A DNA stretch of 31,270 nt from CAZNLL01 sp964573885 (GTDB taxonomy: Bacteria; Desulfobacterota; DSM-4660; Desulfatiglandales; Desulfatiglandaceae): the NCBI GenBank assembly GCA_964573885.1, contig CAZNLL010000030.1, forward strand, positions 1-31,270, in the 5' to 3' direction. The position numbers and the translations under genes are program-made. Shown piece after piece: positions 8,089-15,859 of the stretch (position 1 is its first letter; the number at the start of each line of letters is the position of its first letter). The notes under the pieces were generated by a model that did no database searches, was not told the origin of the DNA, and saw nothing but the letters and a program-made list of their open reading frames with translations.

Positions 8089-9118
8089 GGATGGTTTCTT
8101 CTTCAGTGATGATAAGGGCTTCGGAACGGGTTCGGCCGTTGATAAATCGGATGGCCGTCTCAGGTTCCATGACGAAAAGGGCTGTTGAGAGGGCGTCCGC
8201 ATCCATGGCGGTTTCGGCAAGAACCGAGACGCTGGTGGTCAATCTTGGGGAAAGCCCTGTTTTGGGATTCACAATATGGTGAAACATCTTTTCCTTGTCA
8301 AAATAGATTTCATAGTTCCCTGAGGTGGCGATGGCCCCATCCCTGATATGGATGATATCCGGGTAGTGTTTTTGTTTTTTGGGATCTTGTATGGCCACGG
8401 TCCAGGATTTTTTGCCTCCCTTGCCTCCTGTGGCCTTGATATCCCCGCCGGCGTTAATGAGGTGGTTTTCAATACCATGCCGGGTGAGGATCTTTGAGGC
8501 CCGGTCCACGATATAGCCCTTTGCAATGCCGTCCAAGGTGATGCCCATACCGGGCCGCTTAAACCGGACGGTGCGCCCCCTGAGCTCAATGTTATGGGCC
8601 CCCACCAAGTGGAGGGCCTCTTTCAGGGCCTTCTCGTCGGGGGGGGCTTCACGGTTTCCCTGGAGAAAGCCGTCCCTGAAGAGGTCTACAACGGGTTTGA
8701 CGGAGATGTCAAAAGTACCGTTGCTCAATCGGTAGTACCGGAGTGCCCTTTCAATCACCTGGGCCAATTCAGGGGGAAGATCGTTGAGGGTGCCTTCCTT
8801 GTTGAGCTGGGCCAGGGCCGTGGCTGTATCGAAGCGGCTCATGGAATGTGTCAGCCGGTCTATTTCCTCAAAGGCCAGACCCATGGCTTCTTGGGCCTTA
8901 TCTTTGGATGGATGGATCAAGGTCATGGAAACGAAGGTCCCCATGGCCAGACGGGTCTTGGAAATCTTATAGGTCTTGGCATTAAACCTGACGGCCTCGG
9001 CCCCTGTCGGCACCACTGCGGCGGAGGCCAGACCCAGGCCAAGGAGGCCGGAGAGCCTTATGAAAGAGCGTCGGTCCATGGTCTTGTATGTCTGGGACAG
9101 GGGGCTTGCTTTTTCCAT
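8054..9118 (-). CDS. apbE: FAD:protein FMN transferase ApbE, Tat-exported
   Basis: Transfers FMN from FAD to threonine of target proteins on the outer face of the membrane; RnfG and RnfD are classic targets. The protein is 354 aa. A twin-arginine signal, DRRSFIRLSGLLGLGLASAA, starts near residue 15, so it is probably Tat-exported. Family motifs are RLAMGTFVSMTL, the FDISVKPVVDLF region, GITLDGIAKGYIVD, NAGGDIKATG and the C-terminal ETAMDADALSTALFV with the metal-binding Asp. The ATG at 9118 has GGGAG upstream. It is the last gene of the rnf operon, which strongly supports the role of Rnf flavinylation. Confidence 0.95.
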   Translation of the reverse strand: MEKASPLSQTYKTMDRRSFIRLSGLLGLGLASAAVVPTGAEAVRFNAKTYKISKTRLAMGTFVSMTLIHPSKDKAQEAMGLAFEEIDRLTHSMSRFDTATALAQLNKEGTLNDLPPELAQVIERALRYYRLSNGTFDISVKPVVDLFRDGFLQGNREAPPDEKALKEALHLVGAHNIELRGRTVRFKRPGMGITLDGIAKGYIVDRASKILTRHGIENHLINAGGDIKATGGKGGKKSWTVAIQDPKKQKHYPDIIHIRDGAIATSGNYEIYFDKEKMFHHIVNPKTGLSPRLTTSVSVLAETAMDADALSTALFVMEPETAIRFINGRTRSEALIITEEETILKSRHWKGRAT

Positions 9119-9217
9119 TCTCTTTCTCCCTTTTGTTCTATGTCATTATGTCCTTAGGCCATGGGGTTTGCCCATGGGTTCCTTCTCCCATGGCTGGGGG
9201 GAGGCCCTGTGTGTTTC

Positions 9218-10084
9218 TCAGGCCGCCTCGGTTTCTTGAACCTTTTCTGCGAGGTCCTTGGGCCGGAAGAGGCGGAATATATTCCGGGGACACTTTTCCA
9301 CGCAAACCTCTCCGCATTCCGGCCCGTATTCCACACACTTTTGATGGTCGATCTCCACGAGATTATCCTTCAGGGTGACCGCCTCGGCAGGGCAAGACTT
9401 CACGCACATTTTACAGGCGATGCAGCCCACCTGGCACACCTGTTTTACCGCCTTGCCCGGATCCCTGGTGCTGCATGGGACCCAGACCCTGGCCTTTTGA
9501 GGGATGAGTTCGATGATCCCCTTGGGGCAGATACGCACACAGGTTCCACAGCCCACGCAAAGGGCGGGGTCTACCACGGGAAAACCATCCACCATGGTGA
9601 TGGCATCAAAAGGGCATGCCTTGGCACAGTCCCCCAGCCCGATGCAGGCGTACTGGCAGGCCATGGGACCTCCGAAGGCCAAATCGGCCGCAGCACACGA
9701 GACATAGCCCAAATAGTTTTCCTTTCTCTGGACCTGGCCTTCATCTCTGGAGCAACGCACCGCCGCCAGCATATCCTCCACGGCGGCCATTTTTTTGCCC
9801 GTGATCTCTGCCACCATCTCGGCCACTTCCGCCTTTCCGGGAAAGCAGAGATTGGGCGGGACCTCGGGATCATTCACCACCGCTTCCGCATAGGCTTCGC
9901 ACCCGGCGTAGCCGCAGCCCCCTCATTGGGCCCCTGCCAATACCTCCAGCACTTCTTCAACCTTGGGATTGGCTTTTACTGCAAACTTGTGGGCCGCTAG
10001 GGCCAGCCCCAGGCCGAAAAACAGCCCGATACAGCCCAAAACAGCCAGGCCCCCAAGGGCCAATTTGATCAGTATTGGATCCAT
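9218..10084 (-). CDS. rnfB: RnfB, ferredoxin-like subunit of Rnf; in-frame UGA read as selenocysteine
   Basis: RnfB is the iron-sulfur subunit that passes electrons from ferredoxin into the Rnf complex. From ATG 10084 (ribosome site AGGGG) translation gives a membrane anchor (residues about 4-28), then LAGAQ, an in-frame TGA at 9925-9923, and GGCGYAGCEAYAEAVV. The TGA is residue 54 and falls exactly on the first Cys of the GANCGGCGxxGC motif that binds a [4Fe-4S] cluster; Cys57, Cys62 and Cys80 remain. Downstream are ferredoxin motifs CIGLGDCAKACP, CVGCGTCVRICP, CIACKMCVKSCP and a further Cys-rich segment. Reading through gives 288 aa, normal for RnfB, with an intact frame on both sides. A hairpin at 9913-9893 fits a SECIS. 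Sequencing error or a nonsense mutation is the alternative, but four other Sec-type UGAs lie nearby. Confidence 0.88.
9893..9913 (-). promoter_or_regulatory. Candidate bacterial SECIS hairpin in rnfB
   Basis: On the minus strand GGCT-A-CGC, loop CGGGT, GCG-A-AGCC folds into a 7-bp stem with one A-A mismatch. The loop starts 17 nt after the UGA and has G at its second position, as the bacterial SECIS model requires. Confidence 0.6.
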
Positions 10085-10147
10085 CCATTCCCCTCAAAAG
10101 TCCAAGGCACGCCTTGTTGCCTTTAGGTAATCCACACCTGCCCCCGT

Positions 10148-11110
10148 CTAAAAAATGGACATGCCGGAAAAGCCCATAAAGGCCAGAGCAAAGAGGCCGG
10201 CCACTACAAAGGCGATGGGCAGCCCCCGATAGGTGGGGGGCACGTTGGCCAGTTCCAATCTCTCCCGAACGGAAGACATCAAAAAGAGGGCGATCAGAAA
10301 ACCCGTACCCGCCCCAAAGGCAAGCATCAGGCTTTCCCAGCCATTGTATTCATTGTCGGCCAGAATCAAGGGTACGGCGATAATGATACAATTGGCTATA
10401 ACCAGCACAAGGTACACCCCGAAGGCCTTAAAAAGGGCGGGGTTGACCTTTCGTAAAATCGTGTCCACCGCCTGTACCGAGAGAGAAACCAGGCCGATGA
10501 AGACCACGATCTGCAAGAAATCAAGGCGGTAAGGCTTAAGCACAAATTGATAAAGAAACCACGCCATCATGGCGCTGACAACGATCACAATGGTGAAGGT
10601 AATGCCCATGCCTACGGCGGTGGTCTTCCTCTGGGAAGTTCCAAAAAAGACACAGAGTCCCAAATATTTGGTAAAGACGAAATTGCTGATAATCATGGCC
10701 CCGATGAGAATGGAGAAGAGATAGCCCACATAGAGCTTTTTTACTTTCACCAGGGCCGTCCCCAGGGACTTCCCTTGAGACACGATGCCCTTCATGGTCA
10801 CGATATGGGGTTGGTCCTGGTTCAGCCCCTCGTCAAAGGTCAAGACCACCGTCTTGCGGTCGGGGCTCAGGGTTACACCTTTGATATTCAAGAGAATATC
10901 GGGGTCGGGTTTCTCGTAAACCTCGTAGTTGCCCACATCCTTGGCCCAAGCCTCATCCACGGGGCCGGCAAAGGTGATCTCGATACTCTGGGCATCCTTA
11001 AAGGTGGTTTTCGTTACAAAACGGTGACCCGTGTCGCAGCCTGAGAAAAGGAAAAGGTGTATTACAAAAAGGGCCGCCCAGAAAATATGTCCGCCTTTAG
11101 AAACCGTCAT
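10148..11110 (-). CDS. rnfA: RnfA with N-terminal lipoprotein Ig-like extension
   Basis: RnfA is a six-helix membrane subunit that, with RnfE, forms the inverted-repeat core of Rnf. The C-terminal 200 residues are a standard RnfA: LYVGYLFSILIGAMIISNFV, KYLGLCVFFGTS, several helices, and an ending near GLPIAFVVAGLFALAFMGF. Usual length is about 190 aa; this protein has 320. The extra N-terminus has a signal peptide ending in a lipobox-like LFSGC (Cys near residue 25), then about 90 residues with a beta-rich bacterial Ig-like pattern (SIEITFAGPVDEAWAKDVGNYEV, VTLSPDRKTVVLTFDEGL). No ribosome site precedes the internal ATG that would give a conventional RnfA, so the fusion appears real. It starts five bases after rnfE. 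Confidence 0.92.
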   Translation of the reverse strand: MTVSKGGHIFWAALFVIHLFLFSGCDTGHRFVTKTTFKDAQSIEITFAGPVDEAWAKDVGNYEVYEKPDPDILLNIKGVTLSPDRKTVVLTFDEGLNQDQPHIVTMKGIVSQGKSLGTALVKVKKLYVGYLFSILIGAMIISNFVFTKYLGLCVFFGTSQRKTTAVGMGITFTIVIVVSAMMAWFLYQFVLKPYRLDFLQIVVFIGLVSLSVQAVDTILRKVNPALFKAFGVYLVLVIANCIIIAVPLILADNEYNGWESLMLAFGAGTGFLIALFLMSSVRERLELANVPPTYRGLPIAFVVAGLFALAFMGFSGMSIF

Positions 11111-11115
11111 CTCCC

Positions 11116-11733
11116 TCAGCCCCTTTTCTTTCTATTGTAGACCAGCTCCAAATAATTGAACAGAGCCATCATAATACCCACACAAAAGAACCCCGCCGCA
11201 GGGAGAACAAAGAAAAGAAGGGGGCGAAACCCCAGAATATCATAACCAAAAAGGGTCCCCATTCCCAGTAACTCCCTGACAAAGCCCAGGCTCATCATCC
11301 CGAACATAAAACCCAGTCCCATGCCTATGCCGTCCCAAAAGGAGGCGGTGACCGTATTCTTGCACGCAAAGGTTTCCAGGCGCATGGTGATAATGGCAAA
11401 GGCCACAATCAGTTTTACAAATATCCCCATTTCATTGTAGGCCGCAGGCACATAAGCCGCCAAAACCAAGTCAATCACGGTCACCCAGGTGGCGATGGTC
11501 AGTGTGTACGTGGGAATCCGGATGCGGGGATGAATGTAATTCTTGATAGCCGCTATAGTACAGCTCGAAAACACTTGTACAAAAAGAACTGCAATCCCCA
11601 GGAGAAGGCCGTTCATTACAGTCGTGCTGATCCCCACCGCAGGACACATGGAAAGGGCCAAACGAAAAATGGGGTTTTCATTTAATATGCCGTTAACAAA
11701 CAGCTGAGAATTGGTTTTTGTGGTGGCTGGCAA
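11116..11733 (-). CDS. rnfE: RnfE, membrane subunit of Rnf
   Basis: RnfE is the pseudo-symmetric partner of RnfA in the Rnf membrane core, 205 aa. The family opening is seen as NGILNENPIFRLALSMCPAVGIS, with one of the intramembrane Cys residues thought to hold an Fe-S cluster between RnfA and RnfE. Six hydrophobic helices follow, including MRLETFACKNTVTASFWDGIGMG and FVRELLGMGTLFG. The start is TTG at 11733, with AGGAGG six bases upstream. It lies between rnfG and rnfA in the usual C-D-G-E-A-B order. Confidence 0.93.
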   Translation of the reverse strand: MPATTKTNSQLFVNGILNENPIFRLALSMCPAVGISTTVMNGLLLGIAVLFVQVFSSCTIAAIKNYIHPRIRIPTYTLTIATWVTVIDLVLAAYVPAAYNEMGIFVKLIVAFAIITMRLETFACKNTVTASFWDGIGMGLGFMFGMMSLGFVRELLGMGTLFGYDILGFRPLLFFVLPAAGFFCVGIMMALFNYLELVYNRKKRG

Positions 11734-11748
11734 TCTCTCCCTCCTGCG

Positions 11749-12654
11749 CTAAATGACCGAAGGAATGTTCTCATCTGAAATGACGCCATCCAATATCTTT
11801 AGGCGATAAGCGAACTTTTTCACGGCGTTTTTTACCCCTCCAGTCACCGCCCGGCTGGAGATGGTTGCCCCTGTGAGGGCATAGATGTCATGGTCCTTGT
11901 ATTTACTCCTGATTTCCCTGACCGCTTCCTCTGAAATCCCGCCCTTCTTTTCAAGGGAGCGCCGGTATTCTTCGGGCAAGGGCTCCTTGACCACCTCGAG
12001 TTCCTTGACCTTTTCAAAAGATTTGCCCTTGAATTGGTTCTTGAAATAGGGTTGTTCAATCTCACCGCCGAGTCCCGGGTCCTCCTCATGCTCCATAATC
12101 TCCAGCCCAAGGATCTCGAACGAGGGATCCAGGGCCAACATTACCTCAATGAATGTTTTAAACCCCGGAAATTCCTCGGGAAGGAGATAGGCGATGCGCC
12201 TGTCCCCCCGCTTGGCAATGATCGTGGAATCCGCATAGCTGAAATCCACCTGGGACTCAAGCGCCGCCTGCAAGGCCTTTTTCCTCTCCGGGGCCTCCAG
12301 GGCCTCTTGAGGAGATATGTCTAGGTGAACCGTCTTTACAAAATTGCCTTTCAGGTCAATCACCACCAGTTCATATCTCAGCTCATTGTCCTGGCGCACG
12401 GGGACCATATAGGCCATATTCTTGCGGTCTCCCTCCTCAAGAATATAACGGTAAACCCTGTAGAACTTCAGGTCTGAAGGCGCTGGCTTGTGGGCGGTTC
12501 CGTACCCGAGCACATCCAGCATGGTATCCTCCACTTCCATACGCTCGTTTTGCTTCTTGGCCTTGTCCGTAATCGCAAATACGGTGCCCATGACAAAGGC
12601 CGCGATTAAACAGGAAATGGTCAGGCCAAGCGTGATCCGGATGATCTCCTTCAT
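11749..12654 (-). CDS. rnfG: RnfG, covalent FMN subunit of Rnf
   Basis: RnfG carries FMN bound through a phosphoester to threonine on the outer side of the membrane. It has an N-terminal anchor (about 7-29) and the flavinylation motif LTGATISSRAVTGGVKNAV near the C-terminus, where the Thr of GAT is the expected attachment site. At 301 aa it is clearly longer than common RnfG proteins of about 200 aa; the extra residues form a charged region between the anchor and the FMN domain and may include a duplicated FMN-domain-like fold. The ATG overlaps the rnfD stop as ATGA. ApbE at the end of the operon is the likely flavin transferase. Confidence 0.93.
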   Translation of the reverse strand: MKEIIRITLGLTISCLIAAFVMGTVFAITDKAKKQNERMEVEDTMLDVLGYGTAHKPAPSDLKFYRVYRYILEEGDRKNMAYMVPVRQDNELRYELVVIDLKGNFVKTVHLDISPQEALEAPERKKALQAALESQVDFSYADSTIIAKRGDRRIAYLLPEEFPGFKTFIEVMLALDPSFEILGLEIMEHEEDPGLGGEIEQPYFKNQFKGKSFEKVKELEVVKEPLPEEYRRSLEKKGGISEEAVREIRSKYKDHDIYALTGATISSRAVTGGVKNAVKKFAYRLKILDGVISDENIPSVI

Positions 12655-13658
12655 TTTTCGACACCTTTTGGTGGAGCAAAACGCTTCGGCTTAAACAAAC
12701 CCTCCAGAGCAGGTGTAAGGGGGTTCATCAACAGGATGGCGTAACAGACCCCCTCGGGATAGCCTCCTTTCAAACGAATCAGCACGGTAAGAGCCCCGAT
12801 GCCCGCCCCAAAGATCAACTTTCCCGGTACCTGGCTGGGAGAGGTTACATAATCCGTGGCCATAAAGAAGGCCCCGAGAATGACACCGCCGGAAAGGACC
12901 GCCAAGAGCGGATTGCCTGAGAACCATTCCTCCCCGCCGAAAACCCATGTAAAAAAGGCCACGGAAACGATCACCGAAACAGGGATGTGCCAGGTAATAT
13001 ATCTTTTATAAAGGAGATAGACCCCGCCAATCAGGAGCAGGAGTGCAGAGGTTTCACCAATACACCCGGGCCTCCAGCCGATAAAGAAATCACGGTAGAT
13101 CACGGAGAGGGATCCAAACTTTTCAATAACGGCCCCGATCCCGTAATGTTTCAATACGTAAAGGGGCGTGGCCGTGGAGACCGCATCCACGCCGCTGCCC
13201 ATATAACGAAACAGGGAAACCTCGCGAAGGGGAGTGAGCCACGTCGAGGTCATGGCCACCGGAAAGGTCGCCACCATAAAGGCCCGACCGATCAAGGCGG
13301 GATTGAATATGTTGAAACCAATGCCTCCCAAGAGATGCTTGGCCACATAAATGGACATGACGGCGCCCAATATGGGCATCCAGTACGGGATCCCGGGGGG
13401 GATAATGTAGGCCAGCAACATGCCTGTAATCACGGCACTGCCGTCTTTGATGGTCACGGGGCGGCGGAGGAGTTTCTGGGAAACGGCCTCGGCGGCCACA
13501 CAGCTGCCCACACTGATCAGGGTGATGATCAGGGTTTGAAAGCCGAAAATGAAGATGGACAAAATAAGGGGTGGCACCAGACAGGCCACCACCGTCCACA
13601 TAATTCTCTCCACCGATTCCCCACTCTTGACATGGGGGGAAACGGAAACCGTCCACAA
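12651..13658 (-). CDS. rnfD: RnfD, membrane flavoprotein subunit of Rnf
   Basis: RnfD is a polytopic membrane subunit with FMN attached covalently to threonine. The protein is 335 aa from the start chosen here. Motifs are the opening VSVSPHVKSGESVERIMW, ITGMLLAYIIPPGIPYW, GGIGFNIFNPALIGRAF, the flavinylation stretch VDAVSTATPL, and ATDYVTSPS near the end. The TTG at 13658 has AAGGAG seven bases upstream and begins right at the conserved N-terminus. A longer reading from 13805 overlaps rnfC and is not needed. The stop overlaps the rnfG start. Confidence 0.93.
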   Translation of the reverse strand: MWTVSVSPHVKSGESVERIMWTVVACLVPPLILSIFIFGFQTLIITLISVGSCVAAEAVSQKLLRRPVTIKDGSAVITGMLLAYIIPPGIPYWMPILGAVMSIYVAKHLLGGIGFNIFNPALIGRAFMVATFPVAMTSTWLTPLREVSLFRYMGSGVDAVSTATPLYVLKHYGIGAVIEKFGSLSVIYRDFFIGWRPGCIGETSALLLLIGGVYLLYKRYITWHIPVSVIVSVAFFTWVFGGEEWFSGNPLLAVLSGGVILGAFFMATDYVTSPSQVPGKLIFGAGIGALTVLIRLKGGYPEGVCYAILLMNPLTPALEGLFKPKRFAPPKGVEK

Positions 13659-13720
13659 AGAAGAACTCCTTAAAAATTCCGGGCTATCCTGCACGCGATC
13701 TTCGATGACAAGCCCTCCTT

Positions 13721-15043
13721 TTACTTTCTGGCCTTCATCTTGGCGAGACGAATAAACTGGACCAAGGGCCGCTTGGCCGGACAAACAAAGGCACAACAGC
13801 CGCATTCAAAGCACTCGAATACACCAAACTGGGAGGTTTCCTCACCGCGCCCCGCTTCTACATAGATCCCGATCTCGTTCGGAGACAGACCCATGGGGCA
13901 GGCATCCAAACACCATCCACATCGAATACACTGGCCATAAGGCCGCGTATCTGTTTCTCTCCCGGTCAGAAAAAGCACCCCCGACGTGATCTTGGTGACA
14001 GGCATATCCATGGTAGGAACGGCAAAACCCATCATGGGGCCTCCAATCACCACCTTTTCCAAATCAGGGTGGGTCCCTCCGAGAAAGGAAACAATATCCC
14101 TTAACCGGGTCCCGATCCTTACCTGTAAATTGGCGGGCCGATTAATGCCCTGACCGGATACGGTGATCACCTTCTCATAGAGGGGCTTTTCTGAGACCAC
14201 GGCCTCATAAATCGCCCGGGTGGTCCCTACATTCTGGACAATGACGCCCACATCAAAGGGGAGGCCAAAGCCGGGTACCTTCCGGCCTGTTATACTTTCT
14301 ATGAGCTGCTTTTCAGAGCCCTGGGGATATTTGATCTTCAGGGGATCGATAAAGATTCGAAAGCCATTGGAGGTGTTTTGCTGCGAGATCTTCTTGAGGG
14401 TTTCAATGGCATCGGGTTTATTCGCTTCAATGCCGATGTGGCACTCCTCAATGCCGAGGATGCGTAATATAATCTTGGCCCCCTCAATAACATCCTCACC
14501 GTGCTCCACCATGAGGCGGTGATCCGTGGTCAGGTAAGGCTCACACTCGGCGCCATTAATAATTAGGGTGTCTACATTGGCTTCGGGAGGAGGGGAAAGC
14601 TTAACATGGGTCGGGAAACCGGCCCCCCCAATGCCTACAATGCCGGCCGTTTTGATCCTCCCGAGCAACTCATCCCTGGAGAGTTCCTTCCAGTCAGCAG
14701 GATTATAGACCCGGGCTTTTGCTTCAGGATCCCGCTCAATCAATACAGAGGGCGCACTCACCAGCACGGGATGGGCCGACTTCCCAATACTCTTCACCGT
14801 GCCGCTGACACTGGCGTGCACGCTCGCACCAAGACCGGCTTCCACCACACCGATCACGTCCCCTTCGAGCACCTGGGCTTTCTTTTTTACCACAGGCTCA
14901 CAGGGCGCACCAAAGTGCTGGCTCAGCAAGATCTCCACTTCATTAGGAAGAGGCATTTCGTCAATCTGTAAGTGTTGGGTGTGTTCCTTACACGCATCAG
15001 GATGAATGCCCCCCTTTAAGAATGTGAGTAATCCTTCAGACAT
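13721..15043 (-). CDS. rnfC: RnfC, NADH-binding iron-sulfur flavoprotein subunit of Rnf
   Basis: RnfC is the peripheral subunit that exchanges electrons with NAD+/NADH through FMN. The protein is 440 aa. It has the N-terminal TFLKGGIHP segment, the barrel-sandwich region GDVIGVVEAGLGASVHASVSG, the NADH/FMN site GIVGIGGAGFPTHVKL with INGAECEPYLTTDHRLM, and two [4Fe-4S] motifs, CIRCGWCLDACP and CFECGCCAFVCP, near the C-terminus. The ATG at 15043 has AAGGA upstream and is preferred over an upstream start at 15106 that would lie on the promoter. It is the first gene of the operon. Confidence 0.96.
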   Translation of the reverse strand: MSEGLLTFLKGGIHPDACKEHTQHLQIDEMPLPNEVEILLSQHFGAPCEPVVKKKAQVLEGDVIGVVEAGLGASVHASVSGTVKSIGKSAHPVLVSAPSVLIERDPEAKARVYNPADWKELSRDELLGRIKTAGIVGIGGAGFPTHVKLSPPPEANVDTLIINGAECEPYLTTDHRLMVEHGEDVIEGAKIILRILGIEECHIGIEANKPDAIETLKKISQQNTSNGFRIFIDPLKIKYPQGSEKQLIESITGRKVPGFGLPFDVGVIVQNVGTTRAIYEAVVSEKPLYEKVITVSGQGINRPANLQVRIGTRLRDIVSFLGGTHPDLEKVVIGGPMMGFAVPTMDMPVTKITSGVLFLTGRETDTRPYGQCIRCGWCLDACPMGLSPNEIGIYVEAGRGEETSQFGVFECFECGCCAFVCPAKRPLVQFIRLAKMKARK

Positions 15044-15077
15044 GGCTTCCTTTTGGCCGAGATATTGTAAAATTGTT

Positions 15078-15106
15078 AGTATCAAAAGCCCAAAAAAATT
15101 TGTCAA
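15078..15106 (-). promoter_or_regulatory. Candidate promoter of the rnf operon
   Basis: On the minus strand TTGACA (15106-15101) is followed after 17 bp by GATACT (15083-15078), a 4/6 match to the -10 box. It ends 34 bases before the rnfC ATG. Confidence 0.6.
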
Positions 15107-15269
15107 GATTTTTTTACTGAGCGGCCCAACCCCTTAAAGACGCCAACAAGGAATAGCAATCCCTATTAAGGGTTTTTTAATATATATCGATTTCTCCTTT
15201 GAATTTTGTGCAATTCGTGTTATGCATATAAGCCAATCTCTTTGTTGCTTTGTTAATTAAATCCATAAG

Positions 15270-15466
15270 TTAACCCCGTTGTTGCATAAAAGGCGCTTAG
15301 GGATTCGGCATTTCGCCTTCTATGACTTCAAATGCCGCTTTTAACGCTTTAAATCTGGAATTCACCAATAGTGATATCCAGACCCTGGATATAAAATGAC
15401 ATAACTTTCTGTTTTTACTGCAGTTATATGTCTAGGAGCTTGATGCGTTTGCAACAACGGGGTTAA
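15270..15466. mobile_element. 197-bp element with perfect 17-bp terminal inverted repeats (MITE-like)
   Basis: TTAACCCCGTTGTTGCA at 15270-15286 is repeated exactly in reverse complement at 15450-15466. Inside are two further dyads: ATATCCAG-ACC-CTGGATAT at 15374-15392, and GACATAACT (15398-15406) paired with AGTTATATGTC (15422-15432), apart from a 2-nt bulge. There is no reading frame for a transposase. This looks like a miniature inverted-repeat element, or the joined ends of a lost insertion sequence. I find no clear target-site duplication. Confidence 0.6.
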
Positions 15467-15472
15467 TATGCA

Positions 15473-15503
15473 ACAAAAGGGAGCTTTTCTACTGAAAGCT
15501 CCC
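15473..15503 (-). terminator. Possible intrinsic terminator on the minus strand
   Basis: GGGAGCTTT (15479-15487) pairs perfectly with AAAGCTCCC (15495-15503). Read on the minus strand, the stem is followed by a short T-run (TTTTG). No minus-strand gene is visible just upstream, so its role is unclear; it could insulate against transcripts from the hdr side. Confidence 0.4.
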
Positions 15504-15607
15504 ACCAACAGAAGACATAAAGCCCGGTGTAGGCTTTTAATGGGTCTTCATTGTGTGGGGCAGAGGGAAGAGCGTGGTTTGACGCCAGGGGTCGGGACAA
15601 ATAATTC

Positions 15608-15636
15608 TTGACAAGGGAAGGGGTTCGCTTTATAAG
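15608..15636 (+). promoter_or_regulatory. Candidate promoter of the hdrA-mvhD-flx operon
   Basis: TTGACA at 15608-15613, a 17-bp spacer, and TATAAG at 15631-15636 (5/6 to consensus) make a strong sigma70-type promoter. The leader to the first ATG would be about 215 nt. Confidence 0.7.
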
Positions 15637-15640
15637 TCCA

Positions 15641-15658
15641 TTGTGATTTTTTTCACGT
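15641..15658 (+). promoter_or_regulatory. CRP/FNR-family type palindrome at the hdr start site
   Basis: TTGTGA-N6-TCACGT closely resembles the TGTGA-N6-TCACA consensus of CRP-like and HcpR-like regulators. It lies just downstream of the -10 box, over the likely transcription start, where binding would block transcription. The regulator is not in the window. Confidence 0.45.
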
Positions 15659-15670
15659 AGAAAACCGAAC

Positions 15671-15732
15671 TATGCTTCCTACAAAGTCCCAGCAGGGAGC
15701 ATTCCCACAAATAGTGGGGGAGGTAATCTCCC
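15671..15732 (+). promoter_or_regulatory. Structured mRNA leader with competing hairpins
   Basis: ATGCTTCC (15671-15678) pairs with GGGAGCAT (15694-15701); CCCAC (15703-15707) pairs with GTGGG (15713-15717); GGGGAG (15716-15721) pairs with CTCCCC (15727-15732) and is followed by TTT. The last two share bases and exclude each other, as in attenuators. I do not recognise a known riboswitch class. Confidence 0.35.
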
Positions 15733-15859
15733 CTTTCCTCAAGGCCCCCCTGGAGGCGGTATTTTTTCAAGAGGCTATGCCGGTCCCGGAGTGCAAATCT
15801 AACCCACTGGCTTGACATTAAAAAAGAAAGGGGATCTCGCACCCATTAAGGAGTCTATC

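Larger units (their letters stand above)
15107..15607. other. AT-rich non-coding divergent region between the rnf and hdr operons
   Basis: I see no convincing gene in this stretch. It is richer in A+T than its surroundings and packed with dyads: a hairpin CCCTTAA (15131-15137) / TTAAGGG followed by six T at 15173-15178, the inverted-repeat element at 15270-15466, and a further hairpin at 15479-15503. It separates two divergent redox operons and probably holds their control sites. Confidence 0.6.

Noticed and set aside
9155..9195. Three CCATGG repeats forming a hairpin between rnfB and apbE
   Set aside because: They can pair, but there is no T-run and no known element; I could not distinguish them from chance.
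9161..10000. Long plus-strand ORF over rnfB and apbE
   Set aside because: It is antisense to conserved ferredoxin motifs of RnfB; its residues are Gly/His-rich, as expected from a shadow frame.
12987..13673. Long plus-strand ORF over rnfD
   Set aside because: Antisense shadow of a conserved membrane gene with low-complexity Gly/His/Asn composition.
15128..15178. CCCTTAA/TTAAGGG stem with six T, as a plus-strand terminator
   Set aside because: No plus-strand gene ends upstream and the stem encloses a long loop; mentioned only within the intergenic entry.
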